A stretch of 64,000 nucleotides of DNA, taken from assembly GCF_024519725.1 (NCBI RefSeq), contig NZ_JALJRK010000019.1, forward strand, positions 28,800 through 92,799. The letters run 5' to 3'. The notes beneath the pieces are model-generated. The model had not been told where the DNA came from. It saw nothing but the letters and a program-made list of their open reading frames with translations, and did not search any database. The translations under genes and the position numbers were made by a program. Positions 18,191 to 27,192 of this stretch are shown one piece after another. Numbering within the stretch: position 1 is the stretch's first letter; every line of letters starts with the position of its first letter. Source of the stretch: Microvirga sp. Mcv34 (lineage in GTDB: Bacteria; Pseudomonadota; Alphaproteobacteria; Rhizobiales; Beijerinckiaceae).

Positions 18191-18676
18191 GTGAGCATCC
18201 TCGACCGCTTCCTTCAGCCCCCCGCTCCTCGCGTCGAAGCCGTCGGATCCGAGGCCGCCGCCCGGCTCTCGGCCATCCACGCCTCGGCCTTCGCGCGCGC
18301 CTGGAGCCCGCTGGATTTCGAGCGCCTGCTGGGCGAACGCGGCGTCGTGGCCGATGGGCTTTTTCTCGGACGGGCGACGAAACCCGTCGGCTTCGTCCTG
18401 TCGCGGACCGTCCTCGACGAGGCGGAGATCATCACGGTCGCCATCGCGCCGGAGGCCCGGGGCAAGGGCCATGCGCGCCCGCTCCTCGCGCACCATCTCG
18501 ACGCGCTCTCCCGGCGGGGCGTCGCGCAAGTGCATCTGGAGGTCGAGGAGGGCAACGCACCCGCCATCGCCCTCTACCGGAGGGCCGGCTTCCGGGATGT
18601 CGGACGGCGGGAGGGCTATTACCGGAAAAGCGATGGAACGAAGGTCGCGGCACTCACCATGGCTTTGAGCCTATAG
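18191..18676 (+). CDS. rimI: Ribosomal protein S18-alanine N-acetyltransferase RimI-like
   Basis: This 161-residue GNAT acetyltransferase has the acetyl-CoA loop APEARGKGHA, HLEVEEGNAPAIALYRRAGF and the closing REGYYRK with the usual Tyr acid. RimI acetylates the N-terminal alanine of ribosomal protein S18. Assignment rests on the tsaB-rimI neighbourhood as well as on sequence; other GNAT substrates are possible. The start is GTG at 18191, 11 bp after tsaB. Confidence 0.9.
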   Translation: MSILDRFLQPPAPRVEAVGSEAAARLSAIHASAFARAWSPLDFERLLGERGVVADGLFLGRATKPVGFVLSRTVLDEAEIITVAIAPEARGKGHARPLLAHHLDALSRRGVAQVHLEVEEGNAPAIALYRRAGFRDVGRREGYYRKSDGTKVAALTMALSL

Positions 18677-18724
18677 CCCGCTCCGCTCCCCTCACCTATA
18701 AGCGTCCCAAGGAGTGATTAAGCC

Positions 18725-19180
18725 TTGGTCACACGAAACAGCCCCTCCGCCAAACCACGCCGGCCGGATGCCATTGAGCGCGCCTGCCGCGACAAGGGCC
18801 TGCGCATGACGGGCCAGCGCCGGATCATCGCGCGGGTTCTCGATTCCGCCGATGACCATCCGGACGTGGTGGAGCTGCACCGGCGCGCCGCTGAGGTGGA
18901 CGACAGGATCTCGCTCTCCACGGTTTACCGCACGGTCAAACTGTTCGAGACCGAGGGTATCCTGGATCGGCTCGACTTCCGCGACGGGCGCTCGCGCTAC
19001 GAGCAGGCGGCCAGGGAGCACCACGACCACCTCATCAATCTCGAGACGGGCGACGTGATCGAGTTCCGCTCGGAGGAGATCGAGGCGCTGCAGAACGAGA
19101 TCGCCAAGCGGCTCGGCTACAAGGTCGTCTATCACCGGCTCGAGCTCTATGCGGTGCCGCTGGACAAGGATGACGCGTGA
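18725..19180 (+). CDS. Fur-family regulator, probably Mur (manganese-responsive)
   Basis: This 151-residue Fur-family repressor has the winged helix RMTGQRRIIARVLDSADDHPD and ISLSTVYRTVKLFE, then the metal-site segment REHHDHLINLETGDVIEFRSEEIE. It has no CxxC zinc pairs and lacks the HHH heme motif of Irr, which fits the Rhizobiales Fur/Mur branch that often senses Mn(II). The start is TTG at 18725 with GGAG 10 nt upstream. It overlaps plsC by GTGA. In S. meliloti-like genomes the same neighbourhood carries mur. Confidence 0.9.
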   Translation: MVTRNSPSAKPRRPDAIERACRDKGLRMTGQRRIIARVLDSADDHPDVVELHRRAAEVDDRISLSTVYRTVKLFETEGILDRLDFRDGRSRYEQAAREHHDHLINLETGDVIEFRSEEIEALQNEIAKRLGYKVVYHRLELYAVPLDKDDA

Positions 19181-19947
19181 CGACACCCGGCGGTGCCATC
19201 CGGCTTCTGCTGCTCGGCCTGTGCAGCCTCGTGCTCGTGCCGCTGCAGATGCTGGCCCTGCGGTTCGGCTGGTCGGCGTTGCTGCATGTCCTGCCCGTGT
19301 GGTTTCACAGGATCCTGATGCGGCTCTTCAACGTGCGCGTGATCGAGCGCGGAACGCCGCCGGGCAGGACGCCCACCATCGTGCTGGCGAACCATGTCTC
19401 CTGGCTCGACATCCCGGTCATCGGCTCGCTGCATCCGCTCTCGTTCATCGCCAAGTCGGAGATCGAGACTTGGCCGGTGGTCGGCCTGCTGGCGAGGCTC
19501 CAGCGTTCGGTCTTCATCGACCGGCAGCGCCGCAAGGCCACCGCGGAGGTGAACGACGCCCTCGCCCACCGGCTGGTGAAGGGCGAGGCGATCGTGCTGT
19601 TCGCGGAGGGCACCACCGGCGACGGCAACCGCCTCCTGCCCTTCCGCTCCTCCCTCGTGGGCGCGGCCCAGACGGCCCTCATGCACGACGACGTCGAGCA
19701 CGTTTCTCTCCAGCCGCTCGCCATCTCATACACACATCGTCACGGCCTGCCGGTGAGCCGCCGTGAGCGCCCCTTCATCGCCTGGTACGGCGACATGGAT
19801 CTCGGCCCCCATCTCAAGATGTTCGTCCGGGGCATCCCGCTCGACGTGGTGGTCACCTGGGGCGAGCCGATCCCTTTCAACGGCAACCGCAAGCAGGCCA
19901 CGGCCTCCGCCGAGGCCGAGGTGCGCCGGGCGTTGAAGGCGGCGTGA
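19177..19947 (+). CDS. plsC: 1-acyl-sn-glycerol-3-phosphate acyltransferase
   Basis: PlsC makes phosphatidic acid from lysophosphatidic acid at the inner membrane. This 256-residue protein has an N-terminal hydrophobic segment, the catalytic NHVSWLD (HX4D) motif near residue 70, and LFAEGTTGDGNRLLPF as the substrate motif. GTG at 19177 lies within the stop of the fur-like gene. In relatives plsC is followed by miaB; here a convergent LysR gene ends 6 bp after it, and miaB is 39 kb away. Confidence 0.93.
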   Translation: MTTPGGAIRLLLLGLCSLVLVPLQMLALRFGWSALLHVLPVWFHRILMRLFNVRVIERGTPPGRTPTIVLANHVSWLDIPVIGSLHPLSFIAKSEIETWPVVGLLARLQRSVFIDRQRRKATAEVNDALAHRLVKGEAIVLFAEGTTGDGNRLLPFRSSLVGAAQTALMHDDVEHVSLQPLAISYTHRHGLPVSRRERPFIAWYGDMDLGPHLKMFVRGIPLDVVVTWGEPIPFNGNRKQATASAEAEVRRALKAA

Positions 19948-19953
19948 TTGTGC

Positions 19954-20886
19954 TCACCCCCGCCCTGCCTCGACGCCATGCCGTGCCGCCTCCTCCAGGA
20001 GCCAGCTCCGGAAGGCCGCGAGGGCCGGCCGGTCCGCGGTGGCGTCCGGGCAGACCACATAATACTGGTAGGAGCCCTTCACCTGCTGCGGGAACGGTTG
20101 AACGAGGCGCCCGGCCTGCAGGTAGTCGCCGATCAGAACGTTGGTCGCGAGGGCCACGCCCTGACCGGAGGCCGCGGCCTGGAGGCAAAGATAGGTATGG
20201 GGAAAGTGCGGGCCACGGGAGATATCGACCCCGGTGACGCCGACGGCGGCGAGCCAGCGGTCCCAGGTGGTGTAGTCGGGGATGCTATAGACGCTCTCGT
20301 GCAGCAGGGTGTGATGGCGCAGATCCGCGGGTTCATTCAGGGGGCGTGCCGGATCGCCCAGCAGAGATGCGCTGCAGACGGCGAAGAAATACTCCTCCAT
20401 CAGCAGGTCCGAGCGGAGCCCCGGATAATTTCCCCGGCCGAAGCGGATCGCCACATCCACATCCTCGCGGGCAAAGTCCGTTAGCCGCGTATCGACGGAG
20501 ACCCTCACCTCCAGGTCGGCGTGTTTCTCCTTCAGGGAACCCAGTCGCGGAATCAGCCAACCCGATGCGAAGCTCGGCATGGAACTCACCGTGATCACGT
20601 TCGACCGGTCGGAGCGCAGGGCCTGCGCCGTCGCGTTGTCCAGCCGGTCGAGGATGTCGGACAGGGAGGCTGCGTAATGCTCGCCGAGCGGCGTCAGCGC
20701 CACGCCGCGGCTCTTCTGGCGCAGGAAGAGCGGACGCCCGAGCCAGGCCTCCAGGGTTTTGACCTGCTGACCCACGGCGCTCGCCGTGACGGCGATCTCG
20801 TCGCCCGCCTTCTCGAAATTCAGGTGACGCGCGGCGGCCTCGAAGGCGCGCAGGGCATTGAGCGGAGGAAGACGTCTGCGGGACAT
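19954..20886 (-). CDS. LysR-family transcriptional regulator, GcvA-like
   Basis: This 310-residue LTTR has the GcvA-type start MSRRRLPPLNALRAFEAAARHLNFEKAGDE written here in part (winged helix at about 7-66) and an effector domain with the GcvA-like REDVDVAIRFGRGNYPGL. The ATG at 20886 gives the family start; a longer in-frame version adds 21 residues without homology. It is divergent from a DUF1127 gene, with an inverted repeat between the two. The target and ligand are unknown. Confidence 0.92.
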   Translation of the reverse strand: MSRRRLPPLNALRAFEAAARHLNFEKAGDEIAVTASAVGQQVKTLEAWLGRPLFLRQKSRGVALTPLGEHYAASLSDILDRLDNATAQALRSDRSNVITVSSMPSFASGWLIPRLGSLKEKHADLEVRVSVDTRLTDFAREDVDVAIRFGRGNYPGLRSDLLMEEYFFAVCSASLLGDPARPLNEPADLRHHTLLHESVYSIPDYTTWDRWLAAVGVTGVDISRGPHFPHTYLCLQAAASGQGVALATNVLIGDYLQAGRLVQPFPQQVKGSYQYYVVCPDATADRPALAAFRSWLLEEAARHGVEAGRG

Positions 20887-20903
20887 GGCAGGCCCTGGGT
20901 TTA

Positions 20904-20920
20904 CCCAAGTTTTCCTTGGG
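20904..20920. promoter_or_regulatory. Inverted repeat between divergent LysR and DUF1127 genes
   Basis: CCCAAG-TTTTC-CTTGGG is a perfect 6+5+6 dyad located 18 bp from the LysR start and 85 bp from the DUF1127 start. This is a plausible LysR operator; no experiment is implied. Confidence 0.45.
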
Positions 20921-21004
20921 CACAAAGCAAGAACTTCTCGTTTGCTCAAACCCTATCACAGGCGCACATTATCCTCAACGAAACGCCGTTGACGGAGACT
21001 CGAC

Positions 21005-21244
21005 ATGGCAATCGGATATGCCGCAGGAAATCTTGGGCTGACATGGGCTCGTCGCGAACGCAAGACCGGGCTGCTGCAGCTTCTGCTCAGGTTTGAGGCC
21101 TGGCTTGACGCGCGCAGGAACGCCAGGGCCTTGTACACGATGGATGACCGGGCACTCGCCGATATCGGGTTGTCGCGGTCCGACGTGGAAGGCTTGAATG
21201 TGGCCTCCTGGCAGGATCGCCTGCCCACCCCCTTCAGCCGATAA
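21005..21244 (+). CDS. DUF1127 (YjiS-like) small protein
   Basis: This 79-residue protein ends in the DUF1127 domain (RRNARALYTMDDRALADIGLSRSDVEGL). Members are short, basic and common in Rhizobiales. Some have been linked to RNA turnover or phosphate and stress responses, and DUF1127 genes often lie beside LysR genes as here. GGAG stands 7 nt before the ATG. The GST gene starts 19 bp after the stop, so the two are probably cotranscribed. Confidence 0.9.
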   Translation: MAIGYAAGNLGLTWARRERKTGLLQLLLRFEAWLDARRNARALYTMDDRALADIGLSRSDVEGLNVASWQDRLPTPFSR

Positions 21245-21263
21245 AGTCTCGAAAGGCACCCCG

Positions 21264-21947
21264 ATGAAGCTCTATTCCGGTCCGGTGAGCCTCTTCTCCC
21301 GCAAGGTGGAGATTGCCCTGCACGAGAAGGGGCTCCCCTTCGAGCAGATCCTGGTGCCGTTCACGCAGACGAGGGGCTACAGCCCCAGGAACCCGGACGT
21401 GCTTGCCATCAACCCCAAGGGACAGGTTCCGGTCCTCGTCGACGGCGACCTGTCCCTCTATGATTCGACCGTCATCCTCGAATATCTGGACGAGGCCCAT
21501 CCCGATCCCGCGCTCTACCCGAAGTCCCCGCAGGAGCGCGCCCGATGCCGGCTCTTCGACGTGTTCGGCGACGAGGTCATGCTGGCGCCCCTGCGCTCCC
21601 TGATGCACCGCACCGAGCCGAAGCCCGCGGATTCGGGGCGCTGGGACGCACAGGAAGCGAAGGCCCGGGAGGCCGAACCGATCCTCGCCGGCCATTTCGC
21701 CGAGATCGACCGCGCGCTCCAGGACCGAGATTATCTCTGCGGCGCCTTCTCGGCCGCCGACATCGCCGTCTTCATGGCTGTCTTCTGGACCCGGCGCCTG
21801 GGCGGCCCGTCCCTGAAAGGTCATGAGGCCCTGGTCGCGTGGTACGGAAGGCTTGTTGCGCGGCCGGCCTTCGCTAGGGTCATCGAGGAAATCCGCGCGG
21901 CGGATGCGGATTTGTCGGCTCCGGTCGAGGGGGCGTTTCGGGACTGA
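21264..21947 (+). CDS. Glutathione S-transferase family protein
   Basis: This 227-residue protein has an N-terminal thioredoxin-like domain (KLYSGPVSLFSRKVEIALHE, then KGQVPVLVDGDLSLYDSTVI with the cis-Pro and DS gamma-glutamyl site) and an all-helical C-terminal domain. Ser in PVSLFSRKV could be the catalytic residue. The length is right for a bacterial cytosolic GST. I chose ATG 21264 with AAAGG 8 nt upstream; an earlier in-frame ATG overlaps the DUF1127 gene. The substrate is unknown. Confidence 0.92.
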   Translation: MKLYSGPVSLFSRKVEIALHEKGLPFEQILVPFTQTRGYSPRNPDVLAINPKGQVPVLVDGDLSLYDSTVILEYLDEAHPDPALYPKSPQERARCRLFDVFGDEVMLAPLRSLMHRTEPKPADSGRWDAQEAKAREAEPILAGHFAEIDRALQDRDYLCGAFSAADIAVFMAVFWTRRLGGPSLKGHEALVAWYGRLVARPAFARVIEEIRAADADLSAPVEGAFRD

Positions 21948-21983
21948 AGCGCTTCAGGCGCATCTCGCGCCCGACGGCCGTCC

Positions 21984-22481
21984 TCACCCGCCCGTGCGCC
22001 CGAACCAGATGCTGAACAGGGCCGCCAGGGAGACGAGTGCCAGGAAGCCGTTGAAGGCGATGAGCAGGAAGGGCGGAAGGCGCTGCACGTCGGGCTGCGG
22101 CGGCTGAGATCCGGTGAAGACCTGACGCCAGACGGCGGCCGCGAAGCAGAAGGCGCTGAACAGGATCAGGATCGACCCGGTGATGACGATCATCCAGTCC
22201 GGCACGACGCCCTCCAGGAGCTTCTTCGCCCCGATGCCGGAGGCGAGCGACGCCAGGCCCGTTCGCACCCAGGCGGCATAGGTGCGCTCGGCGGCGAAAA
22301 CGGTCCGGTTGGCCGCGAGTTCCGTGCGCCGGTCGGCGCTATCCTTCATCTGCACACTGGCCTTGGCAGTCGTCCGGGCCGCCGCTTGCGTGTGCTCGGC
22401 CGCCTCCTGCGTCTGAACAGCGGCCTCGTTCGCGTGCTCGGCGCTGTGCTTAAGTTTTTCGTCCACCGGCTGCGTCGTCAT
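21984..22481 (-). CDS. DUF202 (YidH-like) membrane protein with long hydrophilic head
   Basis: This 165-residue protein begins with about 60 residues rich in Ala, Gln, Thr and His that look coiled-coil-like (HANEAAVQTQEAAEHTQAAA). A DUF202 domain follows: NRTVFAAERTYAAWVRTGLA, then three membrane helices. GGAGG lies 8 nt before the ATG at 22481. DUF202 proteins are inner-membrane proteins of unknown function. The extended head is larger than in E. coli YidH. Other starts further upstream are less likely. Confidence 0.88.
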   Translation of the reverse strand: MTTQPVDEKLKHSAEHANEAAVQTQEAAEHTQAAARTTAKASVQMKDSADRRTELAANRTVFAAERTYAAWVRTGLASLASGIGAKKLLEGVVPDWMIVITGSILILFSAFCFAAAVWRQVFTGSQPPQPDVQRLPPFLLIAFNGFLALVSLAALFSIWFGRTGG

Positions 22482-22528
22482 GCGTCCTCCATCCCTGTGG
22501 AGGCACAACGCTGTCTCACGCGAAATGG

Positions 22529-22852
22529 TTGAACAGCCGTCATTATATGTTAATACATAACATCATTTTAGTAAGATTGAGAAACACGTTGATCGATTGG
22601 GTTTGGCTTCTCGCGCTTCCCGTTGCAGTCATCATGGTCCTGCCGGCCTCGACCGCTCGCAGCCGTCTGTCCCGCTACGTGCTCTGTACCGGCAGATTTC
22701 TGACGATCGGAGCCTGGCTGCCGCTGCTGTCGGCTGTCCTCTTCGGATGGGCTGGCGACAACCCGATCGGCCTCGGCCTCCTCGCCGTCTTCGGCAGCGG
22801 ATTCGGACTGCTCCTGATCGGCTGCGGCGCGTGGCTGCGCCGGCACGAATGA
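22529..22852 (+). CDS. Small hydrophobic membrane protein of unknown function
   Basis: This frame of up to 107 residues encodes three hydrophobic segments (LIDWVWLLALPVAVIMVL, FLTIGAWLPLLSAVLFGW and LAVFGSGFGLLLIGCGAWL) ending RRHE. I recognise no family. The start is uncertain: TTG at 22529 or ATG at 22547, both in an AT-rich stretch. It is divergent from the DUF202 gene and faces coaA tail to tail. The hydrophobic periodicity makes it more likely real than chance. Confidence 0.55.
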   Translation: MNSRHYMLIHNIILVRLRNTLIDWVWLLALPVAVIMVLPASTARSRLSRYVLCTGRFLTIGAWLPLLSAVLFGWAGDNPIGLGLLAVFGSGFGLLLIGCGAWLRRHE

Positions 22853-22899
22853 GCCGGCCTGGACGGGATTGAAGAATTCGCGGGAATTCCAGCGCGCGC

Positions 22900-23877
22900 T
22901 TACAGCCTTCTCAGCGCCACCGTCTCGATCCGGTGGCTCGGGCCCTTCGTCAGGATCAGGCTCGCCCGCTGGCGGGTTGGCACGATGTTTTCCTGCAGGT
23001 TCACCAGGTTGATGCGGTTCCACAGGCCCTCGGCGATGGCGATGGCGTCCGCTTCCGCGAGTTCCGCATAGCGCCGGAAATAGGACAAAGGATCCCGGAA
23101 GGCGGTGTGGCGCAGGCGGAGGAAGCGGTTCACGTACCAGCGGTGCAGGTCCGCCTCGTCGGCGTCGATATAGACCGAGAAGTCGAAGAAATCGGACACG
23201 AAGGGAATGGCCGTGCCGTCCTTGGGCATGCGCGCGGGCTGGAGCACGTTGAGCCCCTCGACGATGAGGATGTCCGGCCGGTCGACATTCGTCTCCTCGC
23301 CGGGCACCACGTCATAGACCAGGTGCGAATAGAGCGGCGCCTTCACGTTGCGCTTGCCGGCCTTGATGTCGGCAAGGAAATGCAGGAGCTTTCCCGTGTC
23401 GTAGCTCTCCGGAAAGCCTTTTCGCTCCATGAGGTTGAGCCGCGTCAGCTCCGCATTGGGCAAGAGGAACCCGTCCGTGGTGACGAGGTCGACCTTCGGG
23501 GTGTTGGGCCAGCGGGCGAGAAGGGCCTTCAGCACGCGGGCCGTGGTCGACTTGCCGACCGCCACCGAGCCCGCCACGCCGATGATGTAGGGCACCTTCT
23601 CCTGATGCTCGGCCAGAAGGAAGCGCTGGGTCGCCTTGAACAGGCCTTGCGTCGCCGCGACGTACAGCGACAGGAGGCGCGAGAGCGGCAGATAGATCGC
23701 CGCCACCTCGTCAAGCGAGATCGGATCGTTGAGGGATTGCAGCTGAACCACCTCGTCGGCGGTCAGGGTCATGGGCGCGTCGGCACGCAACCGAGCCCAT
23801 TCGTCGCGCGAGAAGGTGCGATAGGGCGAGAGGCCGTCGTCATCCTCGGCGGCGGACACCAGGTTGGGCTGGTCCAT
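22900..23877 (-). CDS. coaA: Type I pantothenate kinase
   Basis: CoaA phosphorylates pantothenate, the first and rate-limiting step to coenzyme A, and is inhibited by CoA. This 325-residue protein has the P-loop [17 protein letters not shown], then TTDGFLLPN and the pantothenate-binding [11 protein letters not shown] chose the ATG at 23877 (MDQPNLVS) since AGAGG stands about 9 nt upstream; a GTG three codons earlier is possible. It is the last gene of the his operon, 21 bp after hisE, an arrangement common in Rhizobiales. Confidence 0.96.
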   Translation of the reverse strand: MDQPNLVSAAEDDDGLSPYRTFSRDEWARLRADAPMTLTADEVVQLQSLNDPISLDEVAAIYLPLSRLLSLYVAATQGLFKATQRFLLAEHQEKVPYIIGVAGSVAVGKSTTARVLKALLARWPNTPKVDLVTTDGFLLPNAELTRLNLMERKGFPESYDTGKLLHFLADIKAGKRNVKAPLYSHLVYDVVPGEETNVDRPDILIVEGLNVLQPARMPKDGTAIPFVSDFFDFSVYIDADEADLHRWYVNRFLRLRHTAFRDPLSYFRRYAELAEADAIAIAEGLWNRINLVNLQENIVPTRQRASLILTKGPSHRIETVALRRL

Positions 23878-23898
23878 GCGAACCACCTCTTTCCAATT

Positions 23899-24219
23899 TT
23901 AGGTCTTGCGCGCGGCCTTCTCCGCAAGACCCGACTGCGCCGTGCGGCGCTCCAATTCGGCCATCACGTCACTTAGTGGAATATTGGCGCCCTGCAACAC
24001 GACCAAAAGGTGATACAGCACATCGGCCGCCTCGGCCGTGAGGTTCTGCCGGTCGCCTTGAACGGCCGCAATGGCGGCCTCCACGGCTTCCTCGCCCAGC
24101 TTCTTGGCCGCCTTGGCCGGCCCGCCACCGATCAGCTTGGCCGTGTAGGATTCGGCCGCCGGCGCGGCCGCGCGCTCGGCCACGATGCGGGCGAGATCGT
24201 CGAGGGTGAAGGAGGTCAT
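23899..24219 (-). CDS. hisE: Phosphoribosyl-ATP pyrophosphatase
   Basis: HisE hydrolyses phosphoribosyl-ATP to phosphoribosyl-AMP in histidine synthesis. This 106-residue MazG-like protein has [26 protein letters not shown] written here in part; EExxE-type metal ligands lie in [12 protein letters not shown] and [13 protein letters not shown]. The ATG at 24219 is 7 bp after the map stop. A longer in-frame version reaching 24399 is shadow of map. Confidence 0.95.
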   Translation of the reverse strand: MTSFTLDDLARIVAERAAAPAAESYTAKLIGGGPAKAAKKLGEEAVEAAIAAVQGDRQNLTAEAADVLYHLLVVLQGANIPLSDVMAELERRTAQSGLAEKAARKT

Positions 24220-24226
24220 GATTGAA

Positions 24227-24976
24227 CTAGCCCGGTAATGTGACGACGAGGGGACCGTTGCGGGTGGCGACGACCGTGTGCTCGTACTGGACCGTTGGGG
24301 CGCGTGGGTCGCTGAGCAAGGTCCAATCGTCATCGCCGTCCGTGGCCCAGTTCGCGCCGAGCGACAGGAAGGGCTCCACCGTGAAGACGAGGCCGTCATT
24401 CATGATCCGGCGCTCGGAGCGGTCGGGCCAGGTGGGGATTTCGCCCGGCTCCTCATGAAGGGAATGGCCGATGCCGTGGCTCGCCAGGTTGCGGACCAGG
24501 GTATAGCCGTTCTTCTCGGCGAACTGCCCGATGGCCTGGCCGATCCCGGCAATCGGCCTGTCGGCGCCGACTTGGCGCAAGCCGACCCACATGGCACGCC
24601 GCCCGTCCCGGCAGAGCCGTTTCGCGGCATTGGTGACCGGCGGAACGGCGAAGGACGCGCCGGTATCGGCATAGAGCCCGTTCTTTTCCGCCGAGATGTC
24701 GATGTTCACGAGATCGCCGGCTTCGATACGCCGGGGACCCGGGATGCCGTGAGCGATCTGCTCGTTCACGCTGATGCAGGTCGCACCAGGAAAATCGTAG
24801 ACGAGTTCCGGGCCGGAACGGGCGCCGGCCTCTTCGAGCAGCTTGCGCCCGATCCTGTCGAGTTCCGCCGTCGTCATGCCCGGCTCGAGGGCCGCCGCCA
24901 TGGCCTCGAGGGTATTGGCGACGATCCTGCCGATCTCCTTGAGCTTGTCCAGATCATCCTCGTTGGAGATCGTCAT
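24227..24976 (-). CDS. map: Type I methionine aminopeptidase, embedded in the his operon
   Basis: This 249-residue metallo-aminopeptidase removes N-terminal Met from nascent proteins. The five metal ligands can be placed: Asp93 and Asp104 in [16 protein letters not shown], His167 in [13 protein letters not shown], Glu near 201 in TVEPFL and Glu near 233 in QYEHTVV. It has no N-terminal zinc finger. It lies between hisF (13 bp) and hisE (7 bp) on the same strand, an unusual place, and is probably a second map paralogue. Pairing with a peptide deformylase is not seen here. Confidence 0.93.
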   Translation of the reverse strand: MTISNEDDLDKLKEIGRIVANTLEAMAAALEPGMTTAELDRIGRKLLEEAGARSGPELVYDFPGATCISVNEQIAHGIPGPRRIEAGDLVNIDISAEKNGLYADTGASFAVPPVTNAAKRLCRDGRRAMWVGLRQVGADRPIAGIGQAIGQFAEKNGYTLVRNLASHGIGHSLHEEPGEIPTWPDRSERRIMNDGLVFTVEPFLSLGANWATDGDDDWTLLSDPRAPTVQYEHTVVATRNGPLVVTLPG

Positions 24977-24989
24977 GGGCGAAATTCCT

Positions 24990-25802
24990 TCACGCTGTCC
25001 GGAGCCGACCGGCAGGGCTCTGCGCCGGCTCGTCGAGCCGCATCTTCAGGCCCTTCCCGGCCATGTAGCCCTTGGCTTCCGAAATCGTGTGGGTGCCGAA
25101 ATGGAAGATGGAGGCCGCGAGCACGGCGCTGGCATGGCCCTTCTCGACGCCGTCGACCAAGTGGTCGAGATTGCCGACGCCGCCCGAGGCGATCACGGGC
25201 ACGGAGACCGCGTCCGCGATGGCGCGCACGAGCGCGAGATCGTAGCCGCCCTTGGTGCCGTCCCGGTCCATGGAGGTGACCAAAAGCTCCCCTGCCCCCA
25301 GTTCCGCCACATGACGGGCGAACGCGATGGCGTCGATGCCCGTGGCGGTGCGGCCGCCATGGGTGAAGATTTCCCAGCGTGGCTCCTCGCCCTCCCCCGA
25401 CACCTTCTTGGCGTCGATGGCGACGACGATGCACTGCGCGCCGAACTTTTCCGCGGCCTCGCGCACGAAATCCGGGTTCTTGACGGCCGCGGTGTTGATC
25501 GAGACCTTGTCGGCGCCCGCGAGCAGGAGCTTGCGGATGTCCTCCACGGTGCGCACGCCGCCGCCCACGGTGAGCGGCATGAAGCAGGCCTCCGCCGTGC
25601 GCTGCACCGCGTCGAGCAGGATCCCCCTCGCCTCGTGACTCGCGGTGATGTCGAGGAAGCACAGCTCGTCCGCGCCGGCCGCGTCATAGGCCTTCGCGGC
25701 CTCCACCGGATCGCCCGCATCGACCAGATCGACGAACTGCACGCCCTTCACGACGCGCCCGTCCTTGACGTCCAGGCAGGGAATGAGACGGACCTTGAGC
25801 AT
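24990..25802 (-). CDS. hisF: Imidazole glycerol phosphate synthase, cyclase subunit
   Basis: HisF closes the imidazole ring, using ammonia from HisH. This 270-residue (beta-alpha)8 protein has [16 protein letters not shown] with the catalytic Asp11, [16 protein letters not shown] and [14 protein letters not shown] with the second catalytic Asp, plus VIASGGVGN as the phosphate loop. It overlaps hisA by one base. The C-terminal tail after MRLDEP is slightly longer than in E. coli. Confidence 0.97.
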   Translation of the reverse strand: MLKVRLIPCLDVKDGRVVKGVQFVDLVDAGDPVEAAKAYDAAGADELCFLDITASHEARGILLDAVQRTAEACFMPLTVGGGVRTVEDIRKLLLAGADKVSINTAAVKNPDFVREAAEKFGAQCIVVAIDAKKVSGEGEEPRWEIFTHGGRTATGIDAIAFARHVAELGAGELLVTSMDRDGTKGGYDLALVRAIADAVSVPVIASGGVGNLDHLVDGVEKGHASAVLAASIFHFGTHTISEAKGYMAGKGLKMRLDEPAQSPAGRLRTA

Positions 25803-26545
25803 CAGGCGGGCTCCTTCCGGACGGACCGGAGCAGCGCCAGGGCTGCCTGCGGGTCGATGCGCCCGTCATAGAGGGCCCGGCCGGAGATGGCGCCGTTCAG
25901 AACCGCGCAATCGGGTTGGGTGAGGCGCTCGATATCGGCCATGGAGGCAAGGCCGCCCGAGGCGATGACCGGGATCGAGACGGCGCGGGCCAGCCCCAGG
26001 GTCATGGGGAAGTTGAGGCCTTTCAGGATGCCGTCGCGGGCGATGTCCGTGTAGATGATGGCGGCCACGCCCGCATCCTCGAAGCGGCGGCCGAGTTCCT
26101 CGGCCGACAGGGTCGAGGTCTGCGCCCACCCCTCGACGGCGACGAGCCCGTCCTTGGCGTCGATGCCGACCGCGATCTTGCCCGGATGGAGGCGCGCGGC
26201 CTCCCGCACGAAGGCCGGATCGCGCACGGCGGCGGTGCCGATGATGACGCGGGACACGCCCTTCCCGAGCCAGCCGTCCACGGTCTTCATGTCGCGGATG
26301 CCGCCGCCGAGCTGCACCGGGATCGAGACCCGCTTCAGGATGGTCTCCACGGCGGAGGCGTTCATCGGCTTGCCCGCGAAGGCGCCGTCGAGATCGACCA
26401 CGTGCAGCCACTCGAAGCCCTGAGCCTCGAAGGTGGCGGCCTGATCGGCCGGATCGTCGTTGAACACGGTCGCCTGGTCCATGTCGCCCTGAATGAGGCG
26501 GACGCAGCGGCCTTCCTTCAAATCGATTGCGGGATAAAGAATCAC
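25802..26545 (-). CDS. hisA: ProFAR isomerase (HisA)
   Basis: HisA isomerises ProFAR to PRFAR. This 247-residue (beta-alpha)8 enzyme has [15 protein letters not shown] with catalytic Asp, [18 protein letters not shown] and [11 protein letters not shown] chose GTG at 26545 because it overlaps the hisH stop as GTGA, GAGG lies upstream, and homologues start M-I-L-Y/F-PAIDLK; a GTG three codons earlier is the alternative. Confidence 0.96.
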   Translation of the reverse strand: MILYPAIDLKEGRCVRLIQGDMDQATVFNDDPADQAATFEAQGFEWLHVVDLDGAFAGKPMNASAVETILKRVSIPVQLGGGIRDMKTVDGWLGKGVSRVIIGTAAVRDPAFVREAARLHPGKIAVGIDAKDGLVAVEGWAQTSTLSAEELGRRFEDAGVAAIIYTDIARDGILKGLNFPMTLGLARAVSIPVIASGGLASMADIERLTQPDCAVLNGAISGRALYDGRIDPQAALALLRSVRKEPA

Positions 26546-27192
26546 GGGCGCCACCTCAAAAAATTGGCGATGAGCTTGAGGCCGAGCGCCTGGCTCTTCT
26601 CGGGATGGAATTGGGTGCCGACGATATTGTCCCGCCCGACGATGGCCGTTACCGGCCCGCCGTAATCCGTGGTGGCGACCACGTCGTCCGGGTTCGCGGG
26701 CGAGAGCGCGTAGGAATGCACGAAATAGGCGTGCAGCCCGTCCGGCCCGGTCGGAATGCCCTCCAGCAGCGGGTGCGGCTTCGCCACGTTAAGCGTGTTC
26801 CAGCCCATATGCGGGATCTTGAGGGACGGATCGCTCGGCACGATCGGCTTCACGTCGCCCTGGATCCAGTCGAGACCGTAGCTGGTCGTATGCTCCAGCC
26901 CCCGGGTCGCCATGAGCTGCATGCCGACGCAGATGCCGAGGAAGGGTTGCTTGTCCTCATGGACGCGCCGCTGCAGTGCCTCCACCATGCCGGGCACTGC
27001 ATCGAGGCCGCGACGGCAATCGGCGAAGGCGCCGACGCCCGGCAGCACGATCCGGTCCGCCGTGGCGACGAGCGCCGGATCGGACGAGACGGCGATGGAG
27101 AGATCGAGCTCCGCCTCGCGGGCCGCCCGCTCGAAAGCCTTGGCGGCGGAGTGCAGGTTGCCGGACCCGTAATCGATGATGACGACGCTCAA
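26542..27192 (-). CDS. hisH: Imidazole glycerol phosphate synthase, glutaminase subunit
   Basis: HisH supplies ammonia to HisF. This 216-residue class I amidotransferase has the nucleophile Cys88 in [11 protein letters not shown], the oxyanion loop PGVGAFADC, and the His-Glu pair in [10 protein letters not shown]. The start must be TTG at 27192 ([14 protein letters not shown]), which overlaps the DUF2628 stop as TTGA. A much longer in-frame reading running to 27696 is only an out-of-frame shadow of the DUF2628 gene. Confidence 0.95.
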   Translation of the reverse strand: MSVVIIDYGSGNLHSAAKAFERAAREAELDLSIAVSSDPALVATADRIVLPGVGAFADCRRGLDAVPGMVEALQRRVHEDKQPFLGICVGMQLMATRGLEHTTSYGLDWIQGDVKPIVPSDPSLKIPHMGWNTLNVAKPHPLLEGIPTGPDGLHAYFVHSYALSPANPDDVVATTDYGGPVTAIVGRDNIVGTQFHPEKSQALGLKLIANFLRWRP

